Notes under the pieces: model-generated
Database searches by the model: none
Told to the model about the DNA's origin: nothing
What the model saw: only the letters and a program-made list of their open reading frames with translations
Part shown: positions 52,491 through 60,411 of the stretch, one piece after another
Numbering within the stretch: position 1 is the stretch's first letter
Layout of the letters: every line of letters begins with the position of its first letter
NCBI GenBank assembly: GCA_015075185.1
Contig: JABTUW010000004.1
Span: 186,001-250,000 of the forward strand
Direction: 5' to 3'
DNA from: Anaerolineales bacterium
GTDB lineage: Bacteria; Chloroflexota; Anaerolineae; 4572-78; J111
DNA: 64,000 nucleotides
Position numbers and translations under genes: made by a program

Positions 52491-54089
52491 ATGACGTACA
52501 AAGTTTTTCTGGTGGAAGATGAGATTGTCGCCAGAGAGGGCATACGGGATAATGTTGATTGGAAGTCGGCTGGCTTTGAGTTTTGCGGCGAAGCGCCGGA
52601 CGGGGAAATGGCCCTGCCGTTGATTGAGGCCGCCCGGCCGGATGTGTTGATTACCGACATCAAAATGCCGTTTATGGACGGATTGCAGCTTTGTAAAATT
52701 TTGCGTGAGCGGATGCCGGAAGTCAAAATCATTATTCTGAGCGGGCACGATGAGTTTCACTACGCTCAAGAGGCGGTCAAGTTGGGCGTAACCGAGTACC
52801 TGCTCAAACCGCTTGGGGTCCAGGATTTACACCATGTTCTGGGCAAAGTGGCCGCCCAGCTTGACCAAGACCGGTTGGAGCGAGAAAAGCTGAACCGGCT
52901 AAAGAATCAAGTCGAAGATGATCTGGCGCTGCGACGAGAAAAATTTTTGTTAAAGCTGGTCATGGGGGGGATGTTGTCGCCGGAAGCAATTCAAGAGAGC
53001 CAACAGTTGGGGTTGGATCTCATTGCCAAAGGATATCTGGTGGTGGTGGTCGAATTTGAGCTGGGCAGACGCGCCGAGCCGTTTAACTATTCCGAGCACG
53101 AACAGGTTGAACAGATCATCTCAAGATTGGTCGGGAATAATCCAGACGTTTTTTTGACGAAGGCAGGCGTGGAAGAACTGGTCTTGATTATTAAGGGCGA
53201 CTCCCTCGAACATCTGGAGCAGGAGGGCTGTTTTCTCAAGGGGTTGATCAGGGCTGAAGTAGAGAATAGGACCAGGGGTTCGGTGAGAGTTGGGGTCGGC
53301 CGCCCTCAGGATCGAATCGGCCATATCCACCAATCTTTTGCCGAAGCGTTAACAAATATACAACAAAATGGAACTGATGGAACGGGACAGGTTGGCAGTG
53401 GTAGTGAAACCGATAAAGTAGGGCTGCTTGATCTGGACAGGTCTGCCCTGGAAAACTTCTTGAGGTACGGGGTTAAAGACGAATTTGATGATTTCTTTGA
53501 AGCTTATATACAGCCGCTCAATGAAGCTGCGCTCCAATCCTATCTGGTTAAGAATTATATTTTTGTTGATCTTGTTTTAATTGTCGCCAAATTTGTGCAT
53601 CAGTTAGGTGGGAATGTTGATCAGGTTATTCCTGAAATAAATTATGTTGAAACGTTATTGATGAATATTAAAACCTTTGATCAACTCACTGCAGAGACGA
53701 GACAAGTTTTTGGCAGCGCCCTGGCCTTTAGAGATAGCCAGACGCAAAATCAATATAAGACAATGATTCATCAGGCCAAGAAATATATTGAGGGTCACTA
53801 CTCTGACCCCGATTTGTCGTTGATTGAGGTGGCAGCCCAAGTCAATCTCAGCCCCAGTCATTTTAGCCTGGTGTTTAGCCGTGAAACCGGCGAAACCTTC
53901 AAGGAGTATTTAACCAAGATCAGAATTGACCGGGCCAAAGAGTTGCTGCGAACCACCGGGTTGAAATCTTTTGAGGTGGCCTATCAAAGTGGGTACAATG
54001 ACCCCCACTATTTTAGTTATATTTTTAGAAAGAACACCGGCTTCTCACCCCAACAATTTCGATTACAGCCCCAAAGTGGGAAGAAGTAG
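52491..54089 (+). CDS. AraC-type response regulator (YesN family)
   Basis: A 532-aa regulator: receiver domain (FLVEDEIVAREGI, VLITDIKMPFMDG with the phospho-acceptor near D56, YLLKPLG), a middle region of about 250 residues with GGDEF-like remnants usual in YesN proteins, and a C-terminal AraC domain with two helix-turn-helices (LSLIEVAAQVNLSPSHFSLV and FEVAYQSGYNDPHYFSYIF, then GFSPQQFR). The kinase gene starts 10 nt after its stop. It should activate sugar uptake or catabolic genes nearby. GGGAG lies 9 nt before the ATG. Confidence 0.94.
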   Translation: MTYKVFLVEDEIVAREGIRDNVDWKSAGFEFCGEAPDGEMALPLIEAARPDVLITDIKMPFMDGLQLCKILRERMPEVKIIILSGHDEFHYAQEAVKLGVTEYLLKPLGVQDLHHVLGKVAAQLDQDRLEREKLNRLKNQVEDDLALRREKFLLKLVMGGMLSPEAIQESQQLGLDLIAKGYLVVVVEFELGRRAEPFNYSEHEQVEQIISRLVGNNPDVFLTKAGVEELVLIIKGDSLEHLEQEGCFLKGLIRAEVENRTRGSVRVGVGRPQDRIGHIHQSFAEALTNIQQNGTDGTGQVGSGSETDKVGLLDLDRSALENFLRYGVKDEFDDFFEAYIQPLNEAALQSYLVKNYIFVDLVLIVAKFVHQLGGNVDQVIPEINYVETLLMNIKTFDQLTAETRQVFGSALAFRDSQTQNQYKTMIHQAKKYIEGHYSDPDLSLIEVAAQVNLSPSHFSLVFSRETGETFKEYLTKIRIDRAKELLRTTGLKSFEVAYQSGYNDPHYFSYIFRKNTGFSPQQFRLQPQSGKK

Positions 54090-54099
54090 GCAGAGCACT

Positions 54100-55623
54100 A
54101 TGAGTATCGAATTAGTAGCCAGCGAACCGCTCCCCAAATATATGGGGAAATTTATTGATTTTTTTGCCGGCATCCATTTATCACTCCGCCGAAAGATTCT
54201 GCTCTCGTTTTTTATTGTCATCTTTTTGATGGCGGCCATCAATGCCGTGCTGATTATGGAAGTGCTGAGATTCAACCGCCAGTATGACACCATCATTACC
54301 AACATCACTACGGCGAATAGCATCAACGGCTACATCAAACCGGCGATTGATACGGAAATGTGGAACATTGTGGCCGGCAAGAAAGAGTTTAAAGAGGGCA
54401 GCCAGTACCAGATTATCGAGCAGGTCGATTCCCAAATAACCTCCATGATGGCCAATACCGAGTCGGATAAATCCAGAATCAAGCTCGAAGTCATTCTCCG
54501 CACCATGAACACCCTCAACCGTTATGTTGACAAGATGGGGACGCAAATTGCGCAGGGCAGCCGGGTGGTTGACAATGAATTGGTTTTGGAAAACATCCGG
54601 GGTGTTTCTGAGGTGGTTGAAGAGAGTGTGCAGGATTATGTGCTATTTGAGGTAAACCAGGCGGAACAGCAGTACAAACAAACTCAAACCCGATTTACTC
54701 GCTGGGCTATCACCTATATGATCCTGCTGCCCTGTGTTATCGCTTTTTCCATTATGGCCGCCTGGATCATTTCGGCCAGCATTTACATCCCGATCAAAAA
54801 GCTGCACGATGTGACCACGACCATCACCAAGAATGACCTGCAAGCCTTGATGACCCGCGACAACATAGACGAAATCACCGAGCTGGGCCTGAATTTTAAC
54901 ATCATGATTGGCCGTATCAGGGAGTTACTAGCGGCTAAAATCAAGGAACAGGAACATCTAAAAAAAGCAGAACTCAGGGCGCTCCAGGCTCAGATCAACC
55001 CCCATTTTCTTTACAACACCCTTGATACCATCATTTGGCTGGCCGAGGCCCACAAGACCGCTCAGGTGATTGAGATTGTGCGGGCTCTGTCGGGTTTCTT
55101 TAGAATCGCTTTGAGCAAGGGCCAGGATTGGATTACCATCCATCAGGAGATTGAGCATGTGAGAAGCTACCTGACCATTCAAAAGATGCGCTACCGAGAT
55201 ATTCTGGATTATAAGATCGAAGTTGATGAAGATATCCTGGATGGTGTTATCTTGAAGTTAACGCTTCAACCGTTGGTTGAGAATGCCCTTTACCACGGCA
55301 TTAAAAACAAAAGAAACGGTGGCATGATTACCGTGCGAGCCAGGCGAACGGACCAAAATGGAGTTTTATTGGAAGTGCAGGATGACGGGGTCGGCTTTAC
55401 CTCGTACAAACTGGCCCAAATTCAGCAAGAAATTAATGATGATTCCGAAGAAATCACCTTAAAGGAAAGTGGGTTTGGACTTGAGAACGTCAACAAACGT
55501 ATCAAGCTGTTTTATGGCAAACAGTATGGCCTATCCATTGATAGCCATTATCTGGAAGGTACCCGGGTAACCGTAGCCATTCCACTGAAAAACGGCCTGA
55601 ATTCACCAAAAGAGGAGGAGTGA
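54100..55623 (+). CDS. Sensor histidine kinase of the YesM/LytS type
   Basis: A 507-aa membrane sensor. A first transmembrane helix (ILLSFFIVIFLMAAINAVLIM, about 33-53) leads to an extracytoplasmic sensing region (about 55-200), a second helix (YMILLPCVIAFSIMAAWIISASI), a HAMP segment, then the His_kinase domain with the phospho-histidine in LQAQINPHFLYNTLDT and a HATPase domain (LQPLVENALYHGIKN, LEVQDDGVGF). Start ATG 54100; the frame extends to 53971 but overlaps the regulator gene. Its stop overlaps the next gene's GTG (GTGA), so sensor kinase and binding protein are translated together. Confidence 0.94.
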   Translation: MSIELVASEPLPKYMGKFIDFFAGIHLSLRRKILLSFFIVIFLMAAINAVLIMEVLRFNRQYDTIITNITTANSINGYIKPAIDTEMWNIVAGKKEFKEGSQYQIIEQVDSQITSMMANTESDKSRIKLEVILRTMNTLNRYVDKMGTQIAQGSRVVDNELVLENIRGVSEVVEESVQDYVLFEVNQAEQQYKQTQTRFTRWAITYMILLPCVIAFSIMAAWIISASIYIPIKKLHDVTTTITKNDLQALMTRDNIDEITELGLNFNIMIGRIRELLAAKIKEQEHLKKAELRALQAQINPHFLYNTLDTIIWLAEAHKTAQVIEIVRALSGFFRIALSKGQDWITIHQEIEHVRSYLTIQKMRYRDILDYKIEVDEDILDGVILKLTLQPLVENALYHGIKNKRNGGMITVRARRTDQNGVLLEVQDDGVGFTSYKLAQIQQEINDDSEEITLKESGFGLENVNKRIKLFYGKQYGLSIDSHYLEGTRVTVAIPLKNGLNSPKEEE

Positions 55624-56768
55624 TAACCATGCGAGAGCCTCCGACGAAGATGTTAAATCTGTTTATAGGTATCCAGAAAAATTCTTTCTCAACCATCAAG
55701 GCAGCAGGTAGCAAGGTAACACGAACTTATGATCTGCTACCTGCTGCCTTGCTACCTGTTTTAGCGGCGAAAACTTTTCTGGAATACTATTTAATGATAA
55801 CGCTGATCCTGACTATAGCAGCCTGCGCGACTCAACCTACTCCCCAACCGTCCCAGTCTGCTCTGCTTGAAGAGCAGAGCCAGGGCAAGAAAACCTATAC
55901 GGACTTGGTCGTCGGCTTTGCTCAAATTGGGGCCGAGAGCGAGTGGCGAACCGGCAATACGGCCTCGATCAAAGAAGCGGCCGAGCAGTTTGGCGTGGAA
56001 TTAATGTTCTCGGATGCCCAGCAAAAGCAGGAGAATCAAATCAAAGCGATCCGGGTTTTTATCGCCCAACAGGTGGATGTAATCGGCGTCTCGCCGGTGG
56101 TGGAAACTGGTTGGGAATCGGTCTTCCAGGAAGCCAAAGATGCCGGTATCCCGATCATCCTGGTTGACCGCCGCGCGGCTGTTCCGGCAGACCTCTACGT
56201 GACCTACATGGGTTCCGATTTCCTGGCAGAGGGCAAAAATGCGGCCCGGGTGATGGTTGAGCTATTGAACGGCAAGGGCAGAATTGTTGAACTGGTCGGT
56301 ACGGTCGGTTCTGCGCCGGCCAATGACCGCTATAAGGGCTTTAGAGAAATCCTGCAAGATTACCCGGACATGAAGATCATTGCTTCCGCGCCCGGCGACT
56401 TCACCCGGGCCAAAGGCCAGGAAGTAATGGCAGCCCTTTTAAAGCGGTACGGTAAAAATATTGATGCCCTCTACGCTCACAACGATGATATGGCCATCGG
56501 GGCCATCCGGGCTATTGAGGAGTATGGCTTAAGGCCCGGCCAGGACATCAAGATTGTTTCAATTGACGCCATCCGGGACGCTTTCAAAGCTATGATTGAT
56601 GACAAATTAAATGCGACGGTGGAATGCAATCCACTCCTCGGTCCGCAATTTTTTGAGTTGGCCCTGAAAGTAGCCAATGGCGAGCAAGTTCCCAAGTGGA
56701 TCCCATCTGAGGAAGGTATTTATTTTCCTGAGAACGCTGCGGAGATCCTGCCCACCCGTAAATATTAG
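55620..56768 (+). CDS. YtfQ-like sugar-binding protein coupled to the sensor kinase
   Basis: Sugar-binding protein of the YtfQ group (furanose binding in E. coli): VGFAQIGAESEWRTGNTASI, MFSDAQQKQENQIKAIRVF, DVIGVSPVVETGWESV, ILVDRR, HNDDMAIGAIRAIEEYG and VECNPLLGPQFFELA. The start is uncertain: GTG 55620 overlaps the kinase stop, ATG 55629 and ATG 55653 are near, and ATG 55794 leaves only MITLILTIAAC before a lipobox cysteine. A 16-bp-arm inverted repeat lies within the N-terminal coding stretch and adds residues with no conservation. A terminator follows, separating it from the transporter genes, which points to a sensing role with the kinase, as AraP in Geobacillus. Confidence 0.85.
   Translation: MITMREPPTKMLNLFIGIQKNSFSTIKAAGSKVTRTYDLLPAALLPVLAAKTFLEYYLMITLILTIAACATQPTPQPSQSALLEEQSQGKKTYTDLVVGFAQIGAESEWRTGNTASIKEAAEQFGVELMFSDAQQKQENQIKAIRVFIAQQVDVIGVSPVVETGWESVFQEAKDAGIPIILVDRRAAVPADLYVTYMGSDFLAEGKNAARVMVELLNGKGRIVELVGTVGSAPANDRYKGFREILQDYPDMKIIASAPGDFTRAKGQEVMAALLKRYGKNIDALYAHNDDMAIGAIRAIEEYGLRPGQDIKIVSIDAIRDAFKAMIDDKLNATVECNPLLGPQFFELALKVANGEQVPKWIPSEEGIYFPENAAEILPTRKY
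55698..55750. repeat. Perfect inverted repeat in the N-terminal region of the sensor binding protein
   Basis: AAGGCAGCAGGTAGCA (55698-55713) and TGCTACCTGCTGCCTT (55735-55750) are exact complements, 21 nt apart. The GGTAGCA unit is that of the palindrome at 14160-14197. Confidence 0.88.
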
Positions 56769-56814
56769 ATTTTACTTCATCAAAAAATAATTAACTTTTA
56801 TCCAAAAAAATCAC

Positions 56815-56838
56815 ACCCTCCAAGTGGAGGGTTTTTTA
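56815..56838 (+). terminator. Rho-independent terminator after the sensor binding protein
   Basis: CCCTCC (56816-56821), loop AAGT, GGAGGG (56826-56831), then TTTTTT. Separates the sensory genes from the transporter genes. Confidence 0.88.
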
Positions 56839-56887
56839 TTATTTGAAAACAAAATATAAATCTCAACATATTTCCAATAAGAATTCA

Positions 56888-56916
56888 TTGAGATAGATAA
56901 AGTTATTGGGTATGAT
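56888..56916 (+). promoter_or_regulatory. Promoter of the YtfQ-type transporter operon
   Basis: TTGAGA (56888-56893), 17-bp spacer, TATGAT (56911-56916), about 105 bp before the binding-protein gene. A small dyad, GCATTTC/GAAATGC (56934-56956), sits just downstream. Confidence 0.65.
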
Positions 56917-57021
56917 GGAATAAATAAATGTCTGCATTTCAACCCGGGAGAAATGCGGCCCTTCATCCAATCCACTGTTAAATCAATTTTAGCAAATTAG
57001 AAAAGAAGGAGAATCTAAACA

Positions 57022-58029
57022 ATGAAGTTTTTAAAAGTTCTGTGTTTGCTGGTAGGTTTAGCCATGATCCTTGCTGTAATGGGTTGTGGCGCTGCCCCCG
57101 CTGCCCCCGCCGCTCCCGCTGAAGAAAAACCTGCCGCCGAAGCTCCAGCCAAGGCCAAAAAGGAATACAAAGATTTGACGGTCTGCTACCCGCAGCTAGG
57201 CGCCGAGAGCGACTGGCGCACCGCCAATAGCGCTTCACTCAAGGAAACTGCTGAGAAATTGGGTGTCAAACTGGTATTCTCTGACGCTCAACAGAAGCAA
57301 GAAAACCAGATTTCGGCCATGCGCGCCTGCATCCAGCAGGGTGTTGACGTAGTTGCCCTGCCGCCGGTGGTTGAAGATGGTTGGGATGCTGTTCTCACCG
57401 AAGCCAAGGACGCCGGCATTCCGGTCATTATCGTAGACCGCTCCGTCTCTGCCGACAAGTCCCTCTATGCCGCTCACATTGGTTCGGACATGGTCTTGGA
57501 AGGTAAAAAATCTGGCGAAGAAATGAACAAGCTGCTCCCCGAGGGCGGCAAGATCATCGAACTCAGTGGCACGACAGGCTCTGGTGCTGCGGTTGGCCGC
57601 GCTAAAGGTTTCCGCGAAACGCTTGCCAAAAACATCGAAATTCTGGACTCGCAGACCGGCAACTTTACCACGGCTGAAGGCAAGCCTGTTATGGAAGCCT
57701 TCCTGAAGAAATACGCCGGAGAAATTGATGGCGCGTTCATCCACAATGACAATATGGCCATTGGCGCGGTTGAAGCGATTAAGGCTGCTGGTTTGAAACC
57801 CGGCGACATCAAGATCGTCTCCGTTGATGGTACCCGCGGTGGTTTCCAACTGATGATTGATGGCTGGGTACAAGCCGATGTGGAATGTAACCCGCTGCTT
57901 GGCCCGCAGGTCTTGGAAATGGCGCTGAAACTCGCCAACGGCGAAGCTGTAGAGCCGGAAACTCTGACCAACGAAACCGTTTACTTCCCTGACAAAGCGG
58001 CCGAGTTACTGCCAAGCCGCCAGTACTAA
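57022..58029 (+). CDS. ytfQ: YtfQ-like sugar-binding lipoprotein of the ABC transporter
   Basis: A 335-aa lipoprotein: signal with lipobox ending at C22 (AVMGC), an Ala/Pro linker, then the YtfQ fold. It is very similar to the protein at 55620 in YPQLGAESDWRTANSASLKE, VFSDAQQKQENQISAMRA, VVALPPVVEDGWDAV, HNDNMAIGAVEAIKAAG and VECNPLLGPQVLEMALKLANG. E. coli YtfQ binds galactofuranose and arabinofuranose. The next genes encode two permeases and an ATPase in YtfT-YjfF-YtfR style, so this is the transport receptor. GAAGGAGAATC precedes the ATG; a strong hairpin follows the gene. Confidence 0.92.
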   Translation: MKFLKVLCLLVGLAMILAVMGCGAAPAAPAAPAEEKPAAEAPAKAKKEYKDLTVCYPQLGAESDWRTANSASLKETAEKLGVKLVFSDAQQKQENQISAMRACIQQGVDVVALPPVVEDGWDAVLTEAKDAGIPVIIVDRSVSADKSLYAAHIGSDMVLEGKKSGEEMNKLLPEGGKIIELSGTTGSGAAVGRAKGFRETLAKNIEILDSQTGNFTTAEGKPVMEAFLKKYAGEIDGAFIHNDNMAIGAVEAIKAAGLKPGDIKIVSVDGTRGGFQLMIDGWVQADVECNPLLGPQVLEMALKLANGEAVEPETLTNETVYFPDKAAELLPSRQY

Positions 58030-58085
58030 TTTGTTCTGGCCGCGACGCATAAGTTCTTCGTAATACTCTCGCGCAAACAATAGGT

Positions 58086-58119
58086 GAGAAGCGGCGTTAC
58101 CCTACGCCGCTTCTCTTTA
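58086..58119 (+). terminator. Hairpin between binding-protein and permease genes
   Basis: GAGAAGCGGCG (58086-58096), 8-nt loop, CGCCGCTTCTC (58105-58115), then TTTAT. An 11-bp GC-rich stem with a short U-tract; likely partial terminator giving more binding protein than permease. Confidence 0.78.
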
Positions 58120-58259
58120 TAAAAAGATTGGCAAAATTCTCTTGCCAAAAACAGTATGCTTGGTTATGAGGCTCATCATATTGGCGGTACAATGAGGAAA
58201 TTATTAAATCCTCCGGTATATCGCTGTCAGACCATTATCCAAACAAGGGTAGGAAATTT

Positions 58260-59357
58260 ATGAAAAATAATACGCCTTTATTCAAACGCATGCGCGGAAG
58301 CCAGCTATTCTGGCCCCTTGTTGCGCTGATTTTGATTTTCATCGTTGATGCGATTTTTGCCCCCGGATTCTTTAAAATCGGGATACTGGATGGTCATTTA
58401 TTCGGGAATCTCATTGATGTGGTTAACAATGCGGCCCCCTTGATGTTGGTAGCGATCGGGATGACCCTGGTGATTGCCACTGGCGGGGTTGACCTTTCGG
58501 TGGGGGCGGTGATCGCTATTTCGGCGGCCGTGAGTACAGTATTGATCAATCCTGCCCTGGGCAATGTCCTCATCACCAATGATATTCTGGCGGCGAATAC
58601 CACCAATACGCCTTTGTGGATAGTGGTCCTGGTTGACCTGGTGGCCGGCACCGTGTGCGGTTTGTGGAATGGGTTCCTGGTTTCCAGGGGTAAAATCTCG
58701 CCGATGGTCGCCACCCTGATCCTCATGGTAGCCGGCCGTGGTATTGCCCAACTCGTTACCAACGGTCAAATTATGACGGTTTATTATACACCCTATTGGT
58801 GGTTTGGAAACGGGTTTATTTTGGGGCTGCCGGTTTCAATCTATATTGTGCTTGTTGTGTTTGTGTTGGCCTGGGTCTTGGTGCGTAAAACCTCAATTGG
58901 CTTGTTCATCGAATCGGTCGGGATCAATGCCAAAGCTACTTATTATAGCGGTATTAGCGAACAAAATATCAAACTGTTCGCTTATACCTTTTGTGGTTTT
59001 TGCAGCGCCGTCGCCGGCCTGATCCTCGGTTCTTACATTCACGGTGTTGATGCCAATAATATTGGCCTCCTTTATGAGTTGGACGCCATTTTAGCCGTGG
59101 TTATCGGCGGTACCCTGATGTCGGGCGGGCGGTTTTCTTTAATGGCGAGCGTGATCGGCGCCCTTATCATTTGGACCTTCACGATCACCATGTATACCTT
59201 TGGTGTACCCGCTAATGCCCTCCTGGCCGGTCGAGCCGTGCTGGTCTTGGTTGTGATTATCCTTTACTCTGACTACACTCGCCGGATTTTGAATATATTC
59301 TCTGAGCGGAAAGGAATCCAACATGATGCAACAAACGAAGCATCTCCTGCTAGATAA
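58260..59357 (+). CDS. ytfT: Sugar ABC transporter permease (YtfT-like)
   Basis: A 365-aa inner-membrane permease with about eight to ten hydrophobic segments. Family motif VIATGGVDLSVGAVIAISAA (about 75-94), later VIGGTLMSGGRFSLMASVIG. Differs from the RbsC-type gene at 15782 and pairs with a second permease as in the YtfT/YjfF heterodimer. The last 17 codons lie inside the first copy of a 66-bp duplication that also carries the next gene's start signals. Confidence 0.92.
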   Translation: MKNNTPLFKRMRGSQLFWPLVALILIFIVDAIFAPGFFKIGILDGHLFGNLIDVVNNAAPLMLVAIGMTLVIATGGVDLSVGAVIAISAAVSTVLINPALGNVLITNDILAANTTNTPLWIVVLVDLVAGTVCGLWNGFLVSRGKISPMVATLILMVAGRGIAQLVTNGQIMTVYYTPYWWFGNGFILGLPVSIYIVLVVFVLAWVLVRKTSIGLFIESVGINAKATYYSGISEQNIKLFAYTFCGFCSAVAGLILGSYIHGVDANNIGLLYELDAILAVVIGGTLMSGGRFSLMASVIGALIIWTFTITMYTFGVPANALLAGRAVLVLVVIILYSDYTRRILNIFSERKGIQHDATNEASPAR

Positions 59358-59439
59358 CGGCCCCCTGCTGACGGGAAAGGAATCCAACATGATGCAACAA
59401 ACGAAGCGTTTCCTGTTAGATAACGGCCCCCTGCTGACC
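59308..59439. repeat. Tandem 66-bp duplication spanning a ribosome binding site and start codon
   Basis: Units 59308-59373 and 59374-59439 match with only a few differences. Each holds GGAAAGGAATCCAAC followed by ATGATG and the next 15 or so codons of the YjfF-like permease (QQTK...LLLDNGPLLT / FLLDNGPLLT). Two start sites in the same frame result (59323 and 59389). Confidence 0.92.
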
Positions 59440-60369
59440 ACTATCGTCATATTTATCCTGCTCTACCTGGTCGGAGGCTGGATGTATCCGGCTATGCAAA
59501 AACCGCAGGTATTTTTTAACCTGTTTATTAACCAGGCCAGCCTGTTGATTGTGTCTATTGGCATGACCCTGGTGATCCTGACCAAAGGAATTGATCTTTC
59601 TGTAGCTGGGGTAATTGCCCTGACCACGGCCGCATCAGCCGCTTTACTGGCTAATGGAATGAGTCCGCTGGTGGTGATGCCCTTGATGTTAGTTATGGGA
59701 ATCGTCTTTGGGTTTGCCCAGGGCTGGATTATTCATTTCTTCAAAGTAGAACCTTTTATCGTGACCTTAATGGGCCTCTTTTTTGCGCGGGGTATGGCTT
59801 ACATTATCACCCTTTCTTCTTTAACTATTACCGATCCTTTTTATCGTTCCCTGGCCTTGACAAAAATCCCTATCCCTTTATTTGAAAAAGCGTATCTGTA
59901 TATTCCTTCCTTTGTCGGCCCGGTATTGTTAGTGGTGACAATTTACCTGTGTTACTTTACCCGATTTGGCCGCATGGTCTATGCTATTGGCAACAATGAG
60001 CAATCTGCTCTGTTAATGGGGTTTCCTGTCGCCCGCACCAAGCTCCTCGTGTATGCCTTCGGCGGCTTCTGTTCTTCCCTGGCAGGGATTGTGTTCAGTA
60101 TTTCTTTACTTTCAGGCTATGGAGGTTACGCTCCGGGCATGGAATTGGATGCCATCGCCTCGGCGGTGATCGGTGGGACGATGTTAACGGGTGGGGTAGG
60201 CAACGTTATAGGCACCCTGTTTGGGGTCTTAATTAACGGCACCATCGTCTCTATCCTCCAATTTAATGGCACTTTGAGTTCATGGTGGACCCGCATCGGC
60301 GTGGGCGCCCTCACGCTGATCTTTCTCGGAATTCAAAGTCTGTTCTATATGAGAAAGAAACACTCATAA
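59389..60369 (+). CDS. yjfF: Sugar ABC transporter permease (YjfF-like)
   Basis: A 326-aa permease starting at the second of two duplicated starts; using the first (59323) would give 348 aa with a doubled N-terminus. Motifs are VILTKGIDLSVAGVIALTTA (about 58-77) and VIGGTMLTGGVGNVIGTLFG. It forms the permease pair with the YtfT-like protein. The duplicated ribosome binding site may raise its translation. The ATPase gene follows after about 40 nt. Confidence 0.9.
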   Translation: MMQQTKRFLLDNGPLLTTIVIFILLYLVGGWMYPAMQKPQVFFNLFINQASLLIVSIGMTLVILTKGIDLSVAGVIALTTAASAALLANGMSPLVVMPLMLVMGIVFGFAQGWIIHFFKVEPFIVTLMGLFFARGMAYIITLSSLTITDPFYRSLALTKIPIPLFEKAYLYIPSFVGPVLLVVTIYLCYFTRFGRMVYAIGNNEQSALLMGFPVARTKLLVYAFGGFCSSLAGIVFSISLLSGYGGYAPGMELDAIASAVIGGTMLTGGVGNVIGTLFGVLINGTIVSILQFNGTLSSWWTRIGVGALTLIFLGIQSLFYMRKKHS

Positions 60370-60411
60370 TTTGATGTAAGGTTGTTTATCCAAGACGGAG
60401 GCACAGCGATT

